Assembly (NCBI RefSeq): GCF_018215265.2 | Contig: NZ_CP136562.1 | Span: forward strand, 3,348,001 to 3,412,000 | Source of the DNA: Paenarthrobacter sp. GOM3 | Lineage (GTDB): Bacteria > Actinomycetota > Actinomycetes > Actinomycetales > Micrococcaceae | Direction of reading: 5' to 3' | Length of the DNA stretch: 64,000 nucleotides | Shown: positions 52,109 through 61,034 of the stretch, piece by piece | Layout of the letters: every line of letters begins with the position of its first letter | Numbering within the stretch: position 1 is the stretch's first letter | Position numbers and translations under genes: made by a program | The notes under the pieces: model-generated | Told to the model about the DNA's origin: nothing | Databases searched by the model: none | What the model saw: the letters and a program-made list of their open reading frames with translations, nothing else

Positions 52109-53407
52109 TCAGACAGCCTGATTGGCATGAGCCGCTGGCATGTCGTCGCTGGCCAGGTCGCGCCATATGCCGCGGGTATCTATCACAGACTTGCCAACCA
52201 GTGCGCTTTGTTCAATCGCCTTGAATTCGTCGTGATCAACGAGGACCACCACAACGTCGGCCTTGGAAATAGCATCATCTGTAGTGGCCAGATGGATATT
52301 AGGTCGTTCGGCGAGTGCGACTGGCAAGGCATCAACGTGAGGCTCGGCGACGAGAATTTCTGCTGCCGGCAGCTTGTCCGCAAGGGCGGCGGTAATCCCG
52401 ATGGCCGGCGACTCCCTCAGATCGTCAATGTTAGCCTTGAATGCAAGGCCGAGCGCAGCAATCCTTGGTTCCCGACCCAACTTTTCTGCCGCCTCGCGGA
52501 CCTTGTCCACTACCCACTCGGGCTTTGCGTCATTCACCTCACGTGCTGTTCTGATGAGCTGAGACTCATCCGGGGATGCAGCAACGATGAACCAAGGGTC
52601 CACCGCAATGCAGTGACCGCCAACACCCGGACCTGGCTGAAGAATGTTAACGCGCGGGTGGTGGTTTGCCAGTCTGATAAGTTCCCACACGTCGATGCCA
52701 AGTTTGTCGCTGATCACCGAGAGCTCGTTGGCGAATGCGATGTTGACGTCGCGGTAGGAGTTCTCTACAAGTTTTGCCATCTCGGCAGTTACGTCGTCAG
52801 TTACGAGGATCTCGCCTTGGCAGAAGACTGCGTAGAGGTCCTTGGCCAAGGATGCAGCCTCCGACGTGACACCGCCAACAATTCGGTCATTGGTGACCAG
52901 TTCGATCATGACACGCCCGGGAAGTACGCGTTCAGGGCAGTGAGCGAAATGAATTACAGGTGCGCCGCCCTCGCCATCCAGTGAGAGGTCCGGCCGCAAA
53001 GCCAAGATGTAATCTGCCATGTGCCGCGTTGCGCGAGGAGGCGATGTGGATTCGAGAATCACGAGTTCGTCGCCCTTGAGTTGAGGGGCGATACTGCGAG
53101 CGGCCGCTTCAATATAGCTAAGGTCCGCGGAACGGTCCGCCAAGAAGGGTGTCGGTACCGCGACTATGTAGGCCTGCGCTGCGGGCGTCTCGGTGGTGGC
53201 CTGAAGGTTCCCTTGGCTTACTGCACCTGCAACGTGGACTCCAAGATCAGGTTCAACAAAGGGAACTTCTCCCCTGTTGACCGCATCCACGGTTTTTTGA
53301 TTGACATCCACACCTGTGACTTTGATTCCATTTGTGGCAAGGATTGCTGCGGTCGGCAAGCCAATGTAGCCCAACCCGATTACGGCAACCGTATCTATCG
53401 TGGTCAA
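52109..53407 (-). CDS. wecC: UDP-N-acetyl-D-mannosamine dehydrogenase
   Basis: A 432-residue nucleotide-sugar dehydrogenase starting at TTG after AGGGGAA. NAD-binding VIGLGYIGLPTAAILA opens the protein, the catalytic Cys is in GVGGHCIAVDPWF, and the C-terminal domain has LGLAFKANIDDLRESPA. It most resembles WecC, which oxidises UDP-ManNAc to UDP-ManNAcA with two NAD. The presence of wecB in the same locus supports this over UDP-glucose or UDP-GlcNAc dehydrogenase. It is the last gene of the minus-strand operon, 15 bases after the CgeB-GT2 gene. Confidence 0.88.
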   Translation of the reverse strand: MTTIDTVAVIGLGYIGLPTAAILATNGIKVTGVDVNQKTVDAVNRGEVPFVEPDLGVHVAGAVSQGNLQATTETPAAQAYIVAVPTPFLADRSADLSYIEAAARSIAPQLKGDELVILESTSPPRATRHMADYILALRPDLSLDGEGGAPVIHFAHCPERVLPGRVMIELVTNDRIVGGVTSEAASLAKDLYAVFCQGEILVTDDVTAEMAKLVENSYRDVNIAFANELSVISDKLGIDVWELIRLANHHPRVNILQPGPGVGGHCIAVDPWFIVAASPDESQLIRTAREVNDAKPEWVVDKVREAAEKLGREPRIAALGLAFKANIDDLRESPAIGITAALADKLPAAEILVAEPHVDALPVALAERPNIHLATTDDAISKADVVVVLVDHDEFKAIEQSALVGKSVIDTRGIWRDLASDDMPAAHANQAV

Positions 53408-53422
53408 TTTATTCCCCTTTTT

Positions 53423-55318
53423 TTAAACAGTTATATGTTCTTTGGGATCTCCAAAGAACTTGATTTCGCCCGATGCTGCCAGTTCCTCGTCCGTGGCATT
53501 CCATGTATGCCCTTGCGCCAGGCGCATCTGACAGAAATTGAACCTATCGGCTGCATATATAGATCCTCCAGCAGTCGTAACTGCCTTCAGAAAAGCGGTA
53601 TCCTCACCCCGATTGATCTCTTCGAATGGGTGGGCTTCAAAGACTTCTCTGCGGGCAGTTATCGTAGGACCCATTACGAACCTGCTGAATTGGTGTTCTC
53701 GGTGCGGCATCCGTAAAACGGTCATTTTGCTTGTTTCGAAATGCATGTGATGGGCGTGTTTTCCGACGACGTCAGCCTTCGAGTACTCGAGCGCGTGAAG
53801 CAGGTCAGCGGTGTAGTTCGGCCCGTAGTAGTCGTCGTCGTCCATTTTCGTCAGAATCGCACCCGAAGCGGCCTCGACGCACAGGTTCAAGCACGCGCCC
53901 AAGGGGACCTCCCGTGGGCGGGACAGCAGTTTGAAGCGTCTCACGCCATGCTTGTCAGCAAGCGCCTGTGCCTCGTCCTGCGATATTTGGAATCCGTGAG
54001 TGAGCAGCACCAGTTCGAGATCGACATTCAACTGCCTTCCAACAGTGGCAAAAACGAACTCCACCTGAGAAGGCCTCATGGAAGGCACCAGGGCACTCAC
54101 GGAGGCCAAACCGACGACGCGGGTTCTCTGGGGAAGCACGGACGAAACCACAACCTCGGCCCTATGCGCGTACGTGTTACCTGACCAAATCCGGCGTTGG
54201 CCCCGGTGAACAACCCGATCGTTTAGCTCAGCGCTGCGCGCCAACATTCGTATTTGGTTGGCTGCTTGTTCCCGTGAGTCAGCTACGAAAACCTCATCGG
54301 ACTCGAAAAACTTACTGATTGCGGCACTTCGCGTTGAAACAACGGGAGTCCCGGACGCCGTGATTTCGAAGATTCTCCGAGCACACATGCTAGGAGAATC
54401 GACCACCGAGTTGACGTTCAAGAAGACCTTGTACGCACGGTAAGCCGTGAGCATCCGCGCGTAGTCCAAGCTATCCACGACGTGGTCACTGAAAGGCACA
54501 GGGAACTGGTAATTCGAGTCGCCACCAAGCTGACGGGAGAAAATCTCAAGTTTGGGACCGGACTGAGCGGCTGCATCAATCGCGGCGTTCAGAAGCAAGT
54601 CCATCTGCTGCCGACGCTCCGGATACTTGTGAGCGAAGTACATTCCTGCGAACGCAACCCCTCGGGAGTGCCGATCGTCTCCAACCCGAATTGGATTGTG
54701 GATGGCAGGCTGAGCCGCAAAGGGCAGCGCTGAAACCCGGTCGTGGCCCAGATCCTTTCGGTAAGAAGGAATCCGATCGGAGTCGCTCGTGAAGACCACA
54801 TCGAACTGACGAGCGGCGGCGAGAAAATCCTCGTAGTGAGGAGGGTCTTCCTTGTTCCAGAACACCGTTGGGATTTTGTGCTGGCGGCACCAGGCCATCA
54901 GCTCCAAGAACTCCGGCTTCGGACCGGTCGCACCAGTCAACTGGTACTTCCACGACCCCCCGTTGCCGTTCCATGCAGATTCAACGAAAAGAAAGTCGAT
55001 GTTGCTTTCAGTCAGCTGCTTTCGCCACTGTTCCTTGCGAAGTGGCACAAGGTTCCACTCGAAGGAAAAGGCAGCAGCTGAGAAGTCGTCCAGTATGACG
55101 CCAACAGTCAGGTCGGCGCGCCGGGGCTTTCGATCAGGAACGCGGTGCGGCCCAAATATGGGCGGGCCTTGCTGCCTGCGGCTTGACTTTCCAGCTGGAT
55201 ACAACCCTCCAGCCCCTTGGCCTTCAATTCTCCTTCTGTGGAACCACTCTGCTAATTGTTTGGTCCCTCCCTGGCGCAAGTGCCAAGCCGCCTTGCGGGC
55301 ATCCGCGATCACATTCAT
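53423..55318 (-). CDS. Bifunctional glycosyltransferase, CgeB-like domain plus GT2
   Basis: A 631-residue protein. The start MNVIADARKA follows GGAAGGGC and lies one base after the ABC ATPase stop. The N-terminal part (about 65-385) is a CgeB/DUF3880-like GT-B domain with IPTVFWNKEDPPHYEDF near 155 and ARRIFEITASGTPVVST. The C-terminal part (about 400-631) is a GT2 domain with the complete acidic motif MDDDDYYGP (492-500) and NRGEDTAFLKA. The CgeB half matches the centre of the large gene at 44746 closely, marking gene or domain duplication. Predicted to extend the exported polymer. Confidence 0.83.
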   Translation of the reverse strand: MNVIADARKAAWHLRQGGTKQLAEWFHRRRIEGQGAGGLYPAGKSSRRQQGPPIFGPHRVPDRKPRRADLTVGVILDDFSAAAFSFEWNLVPLRKEQWRKQLTESNIDFLFVESAWNGNGGSWKYQLTGATGPKPEFLELMAWCRQHKIPTVFWNKEDPPHYEDFLAAARQFDVVFTSDSDRIPSYRKDLGHDRVSALPFAAQPAIHNPIRVGDDRHSRGVAFAGMYFAHKYPERRQQMDLLLNAAIDAAAQSGPKLEIFSRQLGGDSNYQFPVPFSDHVVDSLDYARMLTAYRAYKVFLNVNSVVDSPSMCARRIFEITASGTPVVSTRSAAISKFFESDEVFVADSREQAANQIRMLARSAELNDRVVHRGQRRIWSGNTYAHRAEVVVSSVLPQRTRVVGLASVSALVPSMRPSQVEFVFATVGRQLNVDLELVLLTHGFQISQDEAQALADKHGVRRFKLLSRPREVPLGACLNLCVEAASGAILTKMDDDDYYGPNYTADLLHALEYSKADVVGKHAHHMHFETSKMTVLRMPHREHQFSRFVMGPTITARREVFEAHPFEEINRGEDTAFLKAVTTAGGSIYAADRFNFCQMRLAQGHTWNATDEELAASGEIKFFGDPKEHITV

Positions 55319-55319
55319 G

Positions 55320-56216
55320 TCAGCGCCCTTCCATGCGGCGACCACTGGCCCGCTCAAGAACTTGAGTGGCTATGAGGTTTGCGCGCGCCTGATCCTTGAT
55401 CTTGGCCGCGCTGATGTTGTTGCCTTTTGACAAGTGAGACGAGAACTCGTGGTAGAGCTGCGTAGTCTCCTGAGTTTCGCCGTCCATGATCAGTTCACCC
55501 TTATCAAGCCAGATAACCCGGCTGCACATGCTACGGATCGTGTCCAGGCTATGGCTAACGATGAAGACGCACCCAGCCTGTGCTCTAAGCTCGTCCATCC
55601 TCGCTTTGCTGCGGTTGTTAAACTGCGCGTCGCCTGTGTTCAACGCTTCATCGACCAGAAGGATCTCAGGATTGACGGATGCCGCGATGGCAAACCGGAG
55701 GCGGGAAGCCATACCTGACGAGTACGACTTCATGGGAAGATATATGGCCGAATCGAGGCCCGAAACCTCGACAATGCTGTCGAACCGCTCATTGATTTGC
55801 TCCATGTCCATTCCCATGGCCAGACATCCCAGCACTACATTCTGGTCACCCGACAAATCTGGTACCAATGCAGCATGAACCCCCAACAGCACAGGAGTGC
55901 TCGACGCGTACACAGCTCCGTGGGTTGGGGCGGCCTGCCCGCTGATGAGCTTCATCATAGTGCTCTTACCGGAGCCGTTGCGTCCGATAATTCCGACCGA
56001 CTCCCCTCGTTCAACGACCAAGGAAATTTCTTTCAAAGCGCTGACCGTCACCAAGTTCGATTGGCGCAGAACCTTACGGATCGCTCCTCGGAAGCCTCCA
56101 CGGCCTCCCGTGGTAGTGCGTCCGTCTGAGGAGGGAACCTTGTAGCTCATGCGGACTTTATCGACCACGACACATGGAGGCCCGTCGACGAAAAGTGTCT
56201 GATCAATCTCGCCCAT
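55320..56216 (-). CDS. Polysaccharide ABC exporter ATP-binding protein (TagH/Wzt-type)
   Basis: A 298-residue ATPase that powers export of lipid-linked glycans. Walker A is GRNGSGKST (78-86), the signature is YSSGMASRLRFA and Walker B is ILLVDEALNTGD; the E-A-L variant and the late H-loop VSHSLD are typical of TagH/RfbE/Wzt proteins. The short tail after the core lacks a long Wzt-type carbohydrate-binding domain, so chain recognition by this subunit is not evident. The start (after GGAGGGGGG) overlaps the permease end by 14 bases, so the two are translated together. Confidence 0.9.
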   Translation of the reverse strand: MGEIDQTLFVDGPPCVVVDKVRMSYKVPSSDGRTTTGGRGGFRGAIRKVLRQSNLVTVSALKEISLVVERGESVGIIGRNGSGKSTMMKLISGQAAPTHGAVYASSTPVLLGVHAALVPDLSGDQNVVLGCLAMGMDMEQINERFDSIVEVSGLDSAIYLPMKSYSSGMASRLRFAIAASVNPEILLVDEALNTGDAQFNNRSKARMDELRAQAGCVFIVSHSLDTIRSMCSRVIWLDKGELIMDGETQETTQLYHEFSSHLSKGNNISAAKIKDQARANLIATQVLERASGRRMEGR

Positions 56217-57090
56217 AAGTTTCTTCCCCCCTCCAGAAGAAAACGAACCCAATCAACAAGGCCGCGAACGCGACTACAGCCAAGCTCGCCCACGACTCCC
56301 AACTTGGAACGGTGTCATATAGCACGCAATTCCGGACTATGTCGATCACGTTGAACAATGGGTTGTACTTCATGATCGCCAACAGGGCGGGCTCGTGGAC
56401 AAAGCGCTCATAAGAATAGAAGACGGCCGACGCATACATCCACGCCCTAATCGCGAAGGGGAGCAGATGCGTAGCGTCATGAACTATGGAAATGACGCGT
56501 GCCAAAATCATTCCGATACCCAGATTGAAGATGCCCTGAAGGACGACGGCAGGAATTATGAGGAACCACAGCCATGTGATCTTCTCAGCCGGCGGTATCA
56601 GCACGATCAAGAGCAACATACCCAGAATCAGAGGAACCGACGAAAGTATTTCCCGGATGTTGGCGCCGATGGGGAGAGCCGCCCGCGGGAAGTTGAACGC
56701 CTGCACCACGGACTTTCCATTGCGAATAGATCGCGCACCCTCTGTGATCGCCCCAGCGCTGAACTGAAACATGAAGATACCCACGACCAGGTACCCAATG
56801 AAGTTCTCAATCCCGCCTTTTGTATTGAGAAGAAGGCCAAAAATCAGGTAATAGGTGAGCCCGTTGAAAACTGGGTTCAGCAGGAGCCACGCGCTACCCA
56901 GCCGGTCCTTCCTGGTACCTGTCTGGACCCGAGCTCGCGCATCGTAGAAAATGAACTGACGGTAGTCCCATAGTTGAACCAGGTAGTCCAGGAAACCCGG
57001 CCGCGAGCCGACTCTCGACAGCTTTCGCATGTCCACGGACATCGGTTGGATGGCCGCGGGCGGCGGAAGCTTTGCCTTTTTGGCCGACAT
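56203..57090 (-). CDS. Polysaccharide ABC exporter permease (TagG/Wzm-type)
   Basis: A 295-residue ABC-2 type permease with six predicted membrane segments after a cytosolic start (about 1-60). Family blocks are RARVQTGTRKDRLGSAWLLL, the YLIFGLLLNTK segment and FPRAALPIGANIREIL. With the adjacent ATPase it forms a TagGH/Wzm-Wzt pump that moves a finished, lipid-linked polymer across the membrane. That implies chain growth in the cytosol rather than a Wzy-type polymerase outside. Its ATG overlaps the preceding stop by one base (TGATG). Confidence 0.9.
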   Translation of the reverse strand: MSAKKAKLPPPAAIQPMSVDMRKLSRVGSRPGFLDYLVQLWDYRQFIFYDARARVQTGTRKDRLGSAWLLLNPVFNGLTYYLIFGLLLNTKGGIENFIGYLVVGIFMFQFSAGAITEGARSIRNGKSVVQAFNFPRAALPIGANIREILSSVPLILGMLLLIVLIPPAEKITWLWFLIIPAVVLQGIFNLGIGMILARVISIVHDATHLLPFAIRAWMYASAVFYSYERFVHEPALLAIMKYNPLFNVIDIVRNCVLYDTVPSWESWASLAVVAFAALLIGFVFFWRGEETYGRD

Positions 57091-58841
57091 CAGCTGACCC
57101 TCCTCGTGTAATTAGACGCCAAAGTTTCATAAGCATGGCCATACGCGCGTGCGTTGGCCTGCCACGTCCTTGTGGCTAGTACATACTCCCGACCGGCTTT
57201 GCCCAGCCGGTGACGTAGACTTTCATCCCCAAGCAGTTCCGACAAGACTTCGGCCAACCGGCGGGGTTCCTCGGCCGGTGTTAGTCTGCCATTGACTTGG
57301 TCTTGGACAATCTCCCGCAAGGCGGGAAGGTCACTGGCAACAACTGGGCGGGCGGAGGCCAAAGCTTCTACGGGCTTGAGTGGCGTAACAGCCTGGGTTA
57401 CAGCCGAGTCTTTCCGGGGCACCACAAAAACATCCAGGGCCAGGTGGTACAGACGTGCCTTATCAGCTGGAACGCGCCCGGTGAAAATGGTCCGATCCGA
57501 AAGCCCAAGACTCCGTACTTGATCGCGGAGCGCAGGTGCTGCCGTGCCGTCCCCAACCAAAACCAGCTTCAACTTTGGCAGTCGATGCGCCAGCAATGCA
57601 AATGATGTGACTAGATCATCAAGACCTTCGTAGCCAACGAGGCTGCTCACGGTCCCGATGTAGGAGCTTTCTGTATCCAGGCCGAGGGCGTGCCGCGCCT
57701 CGCGGTGAGAGAGGGGTGCTTCAAGATAAGCACCGCCGACGGCATTAGGAGCTATTAGGACTTTATTGTCCGGCACGCCGATCGCCACGATGTTCCGCTT
57801 CATCGATTCACCGAGGGTGACCACGAGATCGGCGCTGCGCATAACTTCCGCTTCACGCGCATTGAACAATTTGTATCTTTCGCTTGTTCGCGCCGAGTCG
57901 TCCCGGCTGGAGGCCCAAGTGTCGGCCAACTGTCCTCGCACCTCGTAAACCCACGGAACGTCCAATGCCTTGGCAACTTCTCGCGCCACCAGGGCGTTTA
58001 CAAAGTGGGTAGTGGTGTGGACTACTGACGGCCGAAACGTCCGGGCAATTTTAATCAGCTCGGACGCCTGCTGGTCCAGTCTGGCATCCATTCCTGATGC
58101 CATGCGGCGGGGCAGTATCCGCTCATAGGTGATGCCGTCTATGACATCACGATTTTTTGCAAACAGAGAGCCGATCTGAACCGGGTAAGCCAATCGAGTC
58201 ACGGCCAAGGGCTCCCAGCCGGCTTCACGCTGGGACGTCAGGATGGAGTGCGTGCGTCGAGCGTAGCCACTGGCCGTGTGAGGAACGGAATTGGTCAGCA
58301 AATGAAGCACTCTCCGCGGCTCCGTGGTGACTGGCGACGGCCGCAGCGACGGGGTCCACCCCCTGAACACTCGGACTTCTGCCATCAGCCGCGAACGTTG
58401 CTTGGCAAGGTTACCCGCCTGGCCGTCCAATACGGCGACCGCCCCAGCCATGTCGCCGTCGTACCATTTACGTCTGGCAAGCGTGGCTGAAACCTGGGGA
58501 CCGTTTCCCGCCTGTTCCAAGAGGATGTCCGCCCACTCGGGCCTTCCTGCAGCCAAAGCAACCTCAGCGGCCTTACGCGCGGCGTCGCCCTTGCGACCAG
58601 AGGCGATCACGCCCTCAAAGCGTCGAAGAAGTTCGGCTTCTCGACCCGAAGCATGGCTAGCCAATAGGAAAAGGGGGTGGCCTGAGCCCGGTGCTAGGGA
58701 TGACAGGAAGCGAGCGGCCGGTCGCACGAACCCCGCCGGGAGCTTCCGTAACACCTGAAGTGTCAGGACAAAAGGAGCCTCGCCCAGATGCTCAGATACG
58801 GTGCCTGCAGCAAGGCGGAAGTTACGAATACCGTGGATCAC
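57090..58841 (-). CDS. Glycosyltransferase family 4 with N-terminal helical extension
   Basis: A 583-residue protein starting at GTG, overlapping the previous stop by four bases. Residues 1 to about 160 are an Ala/Leu/Arg-rich helical region with TPR-like spacing (AARKAAEVALAAGRPEWADI) and no match that I recognise. From about 170 a GT4 domain follows (VLHLLTNSVPHTASGYARRT, APNAVGGAYLE, GTVSSLVGYEGLDDLV, VPRKDSAVTQAVTPLKPVEA). It is in the exporter operon and probably adds one of the backbone sugars. The N-terminal part may mediate assembly with partners. Confidence 0.87.
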   Translation of the reverse strand: MIHGIRNFRLAAGTVSEHLGEAPFVLTLQVLRKLPAGFVRPAARFLSSLAPGSGHPLFLLASHASGREAELLRRFEGVIASGRKGDAARKAAEVALAAGRPEWADILLEQAGNGPQVSATLARRKWYDGDMAGAVAVLDGQAGNLAKQRSRLMAEVRVFRGWTPSLRPSPVTTEPRRVLHLLTNSVPHTASGYARRTHSILTSQREAGWEPLAVTRLAYPVQIGSLFAKNRDVIDGITYERILPRRMASGMDARLDQQASELIKIARTFRPSVVHTTTHFVNALVAREVAKALDVPWVYEVRGQLADTWASSRDDSARTSERYKLFNAREAEVMRSADLVVTLGESMKRNIVAIGVPDNKVLIAPNAVGGAYLEAPLSHREARHALGLDTESSYIGTVSSLVGYEGLDDLVTSFALLAHRLPKLKLVLVGDGTAAPALRDQVRSLGLSDRTIFTGRVPADKARLYHLALDVFVVPRKDSAVTQAVTPLKPVEALASARPVVASDLPALREIVQDQVNGRLTPAEEPRRLAEVLSELLGDESLRHRLGKAGREYVLATRTWQANARAYGHAYETLASNYTRRVS

Positions 58842-60112
58842 CGACGGCTCTCCTGCTTTTCGATCAGGTCCGGACGGACCAGGGAGGCAATGTAGTCCAT
58901 ATATTTGACGGCGAGCTGAGCGTAGTCCGCGTTTTCACGCACCCACTCTCGACCGCTGGCACCCGAGCTGAGGCGGCTTCGGTCGGCCGCTAATTCTCGC
59001 CAGAGCTTGGCCACGGCTTCGGGGTTGGCTGCGACGACATCGCCGCCGCCTGCCTCAAGAATTATGCGTTCCGCTTCACCTCGAACGATGGCCGTGACGT
59101 GTCTTCCCACAGCGAGCACTTCATAGGTTTTGGATGGAACTGTCGTTTCGAATGACTTCCAGTCGTCGCGAAGGGAAACGACGCAGGTGTCCGCCTCCTT
59201 ATATTTTTCCAAAACCTCCGGACCTTGGAGTGAAGGAAAAAAGGTTACGGGTGCATTTAGCTCTCGAGCTAACTTCACAAGCTGGGGGCGGGTGGTGCCA
59301 TGCCCAACGAGCGTGAGATGAAAGTTCTCACCAAGGATCGCGCTTGCGCGGATAAGTATGTCCAGGCGTTGACTCTTTCCATGGTTACCCAGATAAAGGG
59401 CTCGAAAGACCTCATCCACGTTGGCTGGGGGTTCCAGGAATGGAATTGCGCTCAGATCGAGTCCGTTGCTCACCGTAACAACATTGTTCAGGCCCCGTCC
59501 TCGCAACGTGTCCGCGAACCCCTCGGTGACCGTGACAACGAGATCCGCACGCTGTTGTACAAACTCAACAACGCGCTCCACAAGGCTCTTAACGCTGCCC
59601 TGCACCATTCGGGCGTCGCGCGCGAGGTCGGGCCAAGCGTCTCTCATCTCAACAACCAAAGGGACCTTGCGGAGTCTTGAAAGAACATAACCCGTGACCA
59701 AAGTGGGGAGGCTGGGAGCAGTTGCGAGAATGGCATCCGGCTTCTTGCCCCCAAGGCCCACCGGAATGGAGAGCATTGCTGAATAGAGTTGGTCCACGAA
59801 ACGTGCGAGGGATGACGTGCCCAAGTGACGCAAGTACGGAACACGCCTGATAGTTTCCCCGTGCGGACCCCTCTGATGGGAAAACGCAAGCCCTGCCTGC
59901 CGACGTGGTAGGTTGCGGCGGCCGTTCGGGTAATGGGCTACGGGTGCTACTACATCCACGTCCCACCCAGCACGTCGGAACTCCCGTGTGAGGGATGACC
60001 ATCGACGCTGCGGAGGACTGTGTTCCGGCCAGTAGGAATGCGTCAGGAGCATTAGACGCACTGGTAGTGCGGGATTTTCCGCAGCATGGTCCCCAGCGAT
60101 GGACTTAGCCAT
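58838..60112 (-). CDS. Glycosyltransferase family 4 (WbuB-like)
   Basis: A 424-residue GT4 enzyme. The start MAKSIAGDHA was chosen; an upstream start would overlap the proline-rich gene. The N-terminal domain opens LMLLTHSYWPEHSPPQRRW and includes EMRDAWPDLA. The C-terminal donor domain has VSNGLDLSAIPF, LYLGNHGKSQRLD and ETTVPSKTYEVLAVGRHV, like WbuB-type N-acetylaminosugar transferases. It is second in the minus-strand operon and may transfer an N-acetylated sugar such as FucNAc-, QuiNAc- or ManNAc-type early in the chain. The specific sugar is uncertain. Confidence 0.87.
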   Translation of the reverse strand: MAKSIAGDHAAENPALPVRLMLLTHSYWPEHSPPQRRWSSLTREFRRAGWDVDVVAPVAHYPNGRRNLPRRQAGLAFSHQRGPHGETIRRVPYLRHLGTSSLARFVDQLYSAMLSIPVGLGGKKPDAILATAPSLPTLVTGYVLSRLRKVPLVVEMRDAWPDLARDARMVQGSVKSLVERVVEFVQQRADLVVTVTEGFADTLRGRGLNNVVTVSNGLDLSAIPFLEPPANVDEVFRALYLGNHGKSQRLDILIRASAILGENFHLTLVGHGTTRPQLVKLARELNAPVTFFPSLQGPEVLEKYKEADTCVVSLRDDWKSFETTVPSKTYEVLAVGRHVTAIVRGEAERIILEAGGGDVVAANPEAVAKLWRELAADRSRLSSGASGREWVRENADYAQLAVKYMDYIASLVRPDLIEKQESRR

Positions 60113-60116
60113 GAGC

Positions 60117-60794
60117 CTACTTGCCGTTAAGGCGGGGTCCGGGGACCCCCTTGGAACGCAGTGCCCGGAAATAGGCAACACCAAGCAGAATCAAGACAAG
60201 GACAGTCACACCCTGAATCAGGGGGTTGTTCTCGGCAACCGGTGCCAACGCAACCTTAAGCGGACCTGCGATGTCCGCAGCGGCGACAGGCGGATTGGCA
60301 GACTTTGAAGCAACCGGTGTGGGCGTGGAACTCGGTATCGCAGGCGCCGGGGTTTCGGTTTCAACGGGGGCTTCAGGATTCGCAACCTCACCGGCATCCT
60401 GGGTAGCCGTACCCGGGACCGGCTCCGGCAGCATAGTTGGGAGAGGTTGAGGATTCGCTGGTTGCGCCGGTTCCACCACAGGCGGGACCACCGGAGCGAC
60501 CGGCGGAGCCACCGGGTCAGGAACGGGCACGGGGGCTGGGCTGGACTCAACTGGCGCCGGGCTCGGTTCGACGGGGGTCACCGGGGGGACGACTGGAACA
60601 GGGTTGCCTGGGACGGGATCCACCGGCAGAGGATCTATCGGGTTCGGATCTGGTTTGGGCGTTTCCCCTGGCTGTTCCGTGCTGGGCACAGGGTCAACGT
60701 CTGTAGCCACAGCGGGTTGGGCGCCAAAGAACGCAAAAATTGCCAGCATCAGGGCCGCGGTAGCAGCTTGAAGGCGGCTGGTTGCCTTTCCCAT
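60117..60794 (-). CDS. Proline-rich exported membrane protein
   Basis: A 225-residue protein with a signal peptide (1 to about 31, AVATD). A Pro/Val/Glu-rich extracellular stalk follows (PVDPVPGNPVPVVPPVTPVE type repeats, about 35-165), then one membrane helix near the C-terminus (GVTVLVLILLGVAYF) and a short basic tail. It lacks a sortase LPxTG-type motif, so it is held by the helix. It is the first gene of the glycosyltransferase/exporter operon and ends four bases before the next start. A stalk spanning the wall, as a scaffold or acceptor for the glycan, is a reasonable guess only. Confidence 0.75.
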   Translation of the reverse strand: MGKATSRLQAATAALMLAIFAFFGAQPAVATDVDPVPSTEQPGETPKPDPNPIDPLPVDPVPGNPVPVVPPVTPVEPSPAPVESSPAPVPVPDPVAPPVAPVVPPVVEPAQPANPQPLPTMLPEPVPGTATQDAGEVANPEAPVETETPAPAIPSSTPTPVASKSANPPVAAADIAGPLKVALAPVAENNPLIQGVTVLVLILLGVAYFRALRSKGVPGPRLNGK

Positions 60795-60996
60795 CTTCCC
60801 CCCGTTTTGTGTTCATCAGAACGCGTACGCGTCCGGTTCTTGCTCCACCACCCGAGACAAGGCGGCACGCGGACGTCCACCATCGGAGGGCGACCCGGAT
60901 TAGTTTATCCCATGGATTAACCTCACCCATCGTGGGCTTCCCAGGAACGAACCAACCAGCGGCGGCCCTGGAAGCGCAGTGGCAACGGTTCCGCCG

Positions 60997-61002
60997 TTAG
61001 AA
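60997..61002 (+). promoter_or_regulatory. Candidate -10 box of DUF4434-like copy B
   Basis: TAGAAT ends 33 bases before the start codon. The same hexamer stands 32 bases before the LCP gene, and both genes share CCAAGGAAC before the start. No -35 match is visible. Confidence 0.4.
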
Positions 61003-61034
61003 TCGAAACCGCTGCAATCGACACCAAGGAACCT

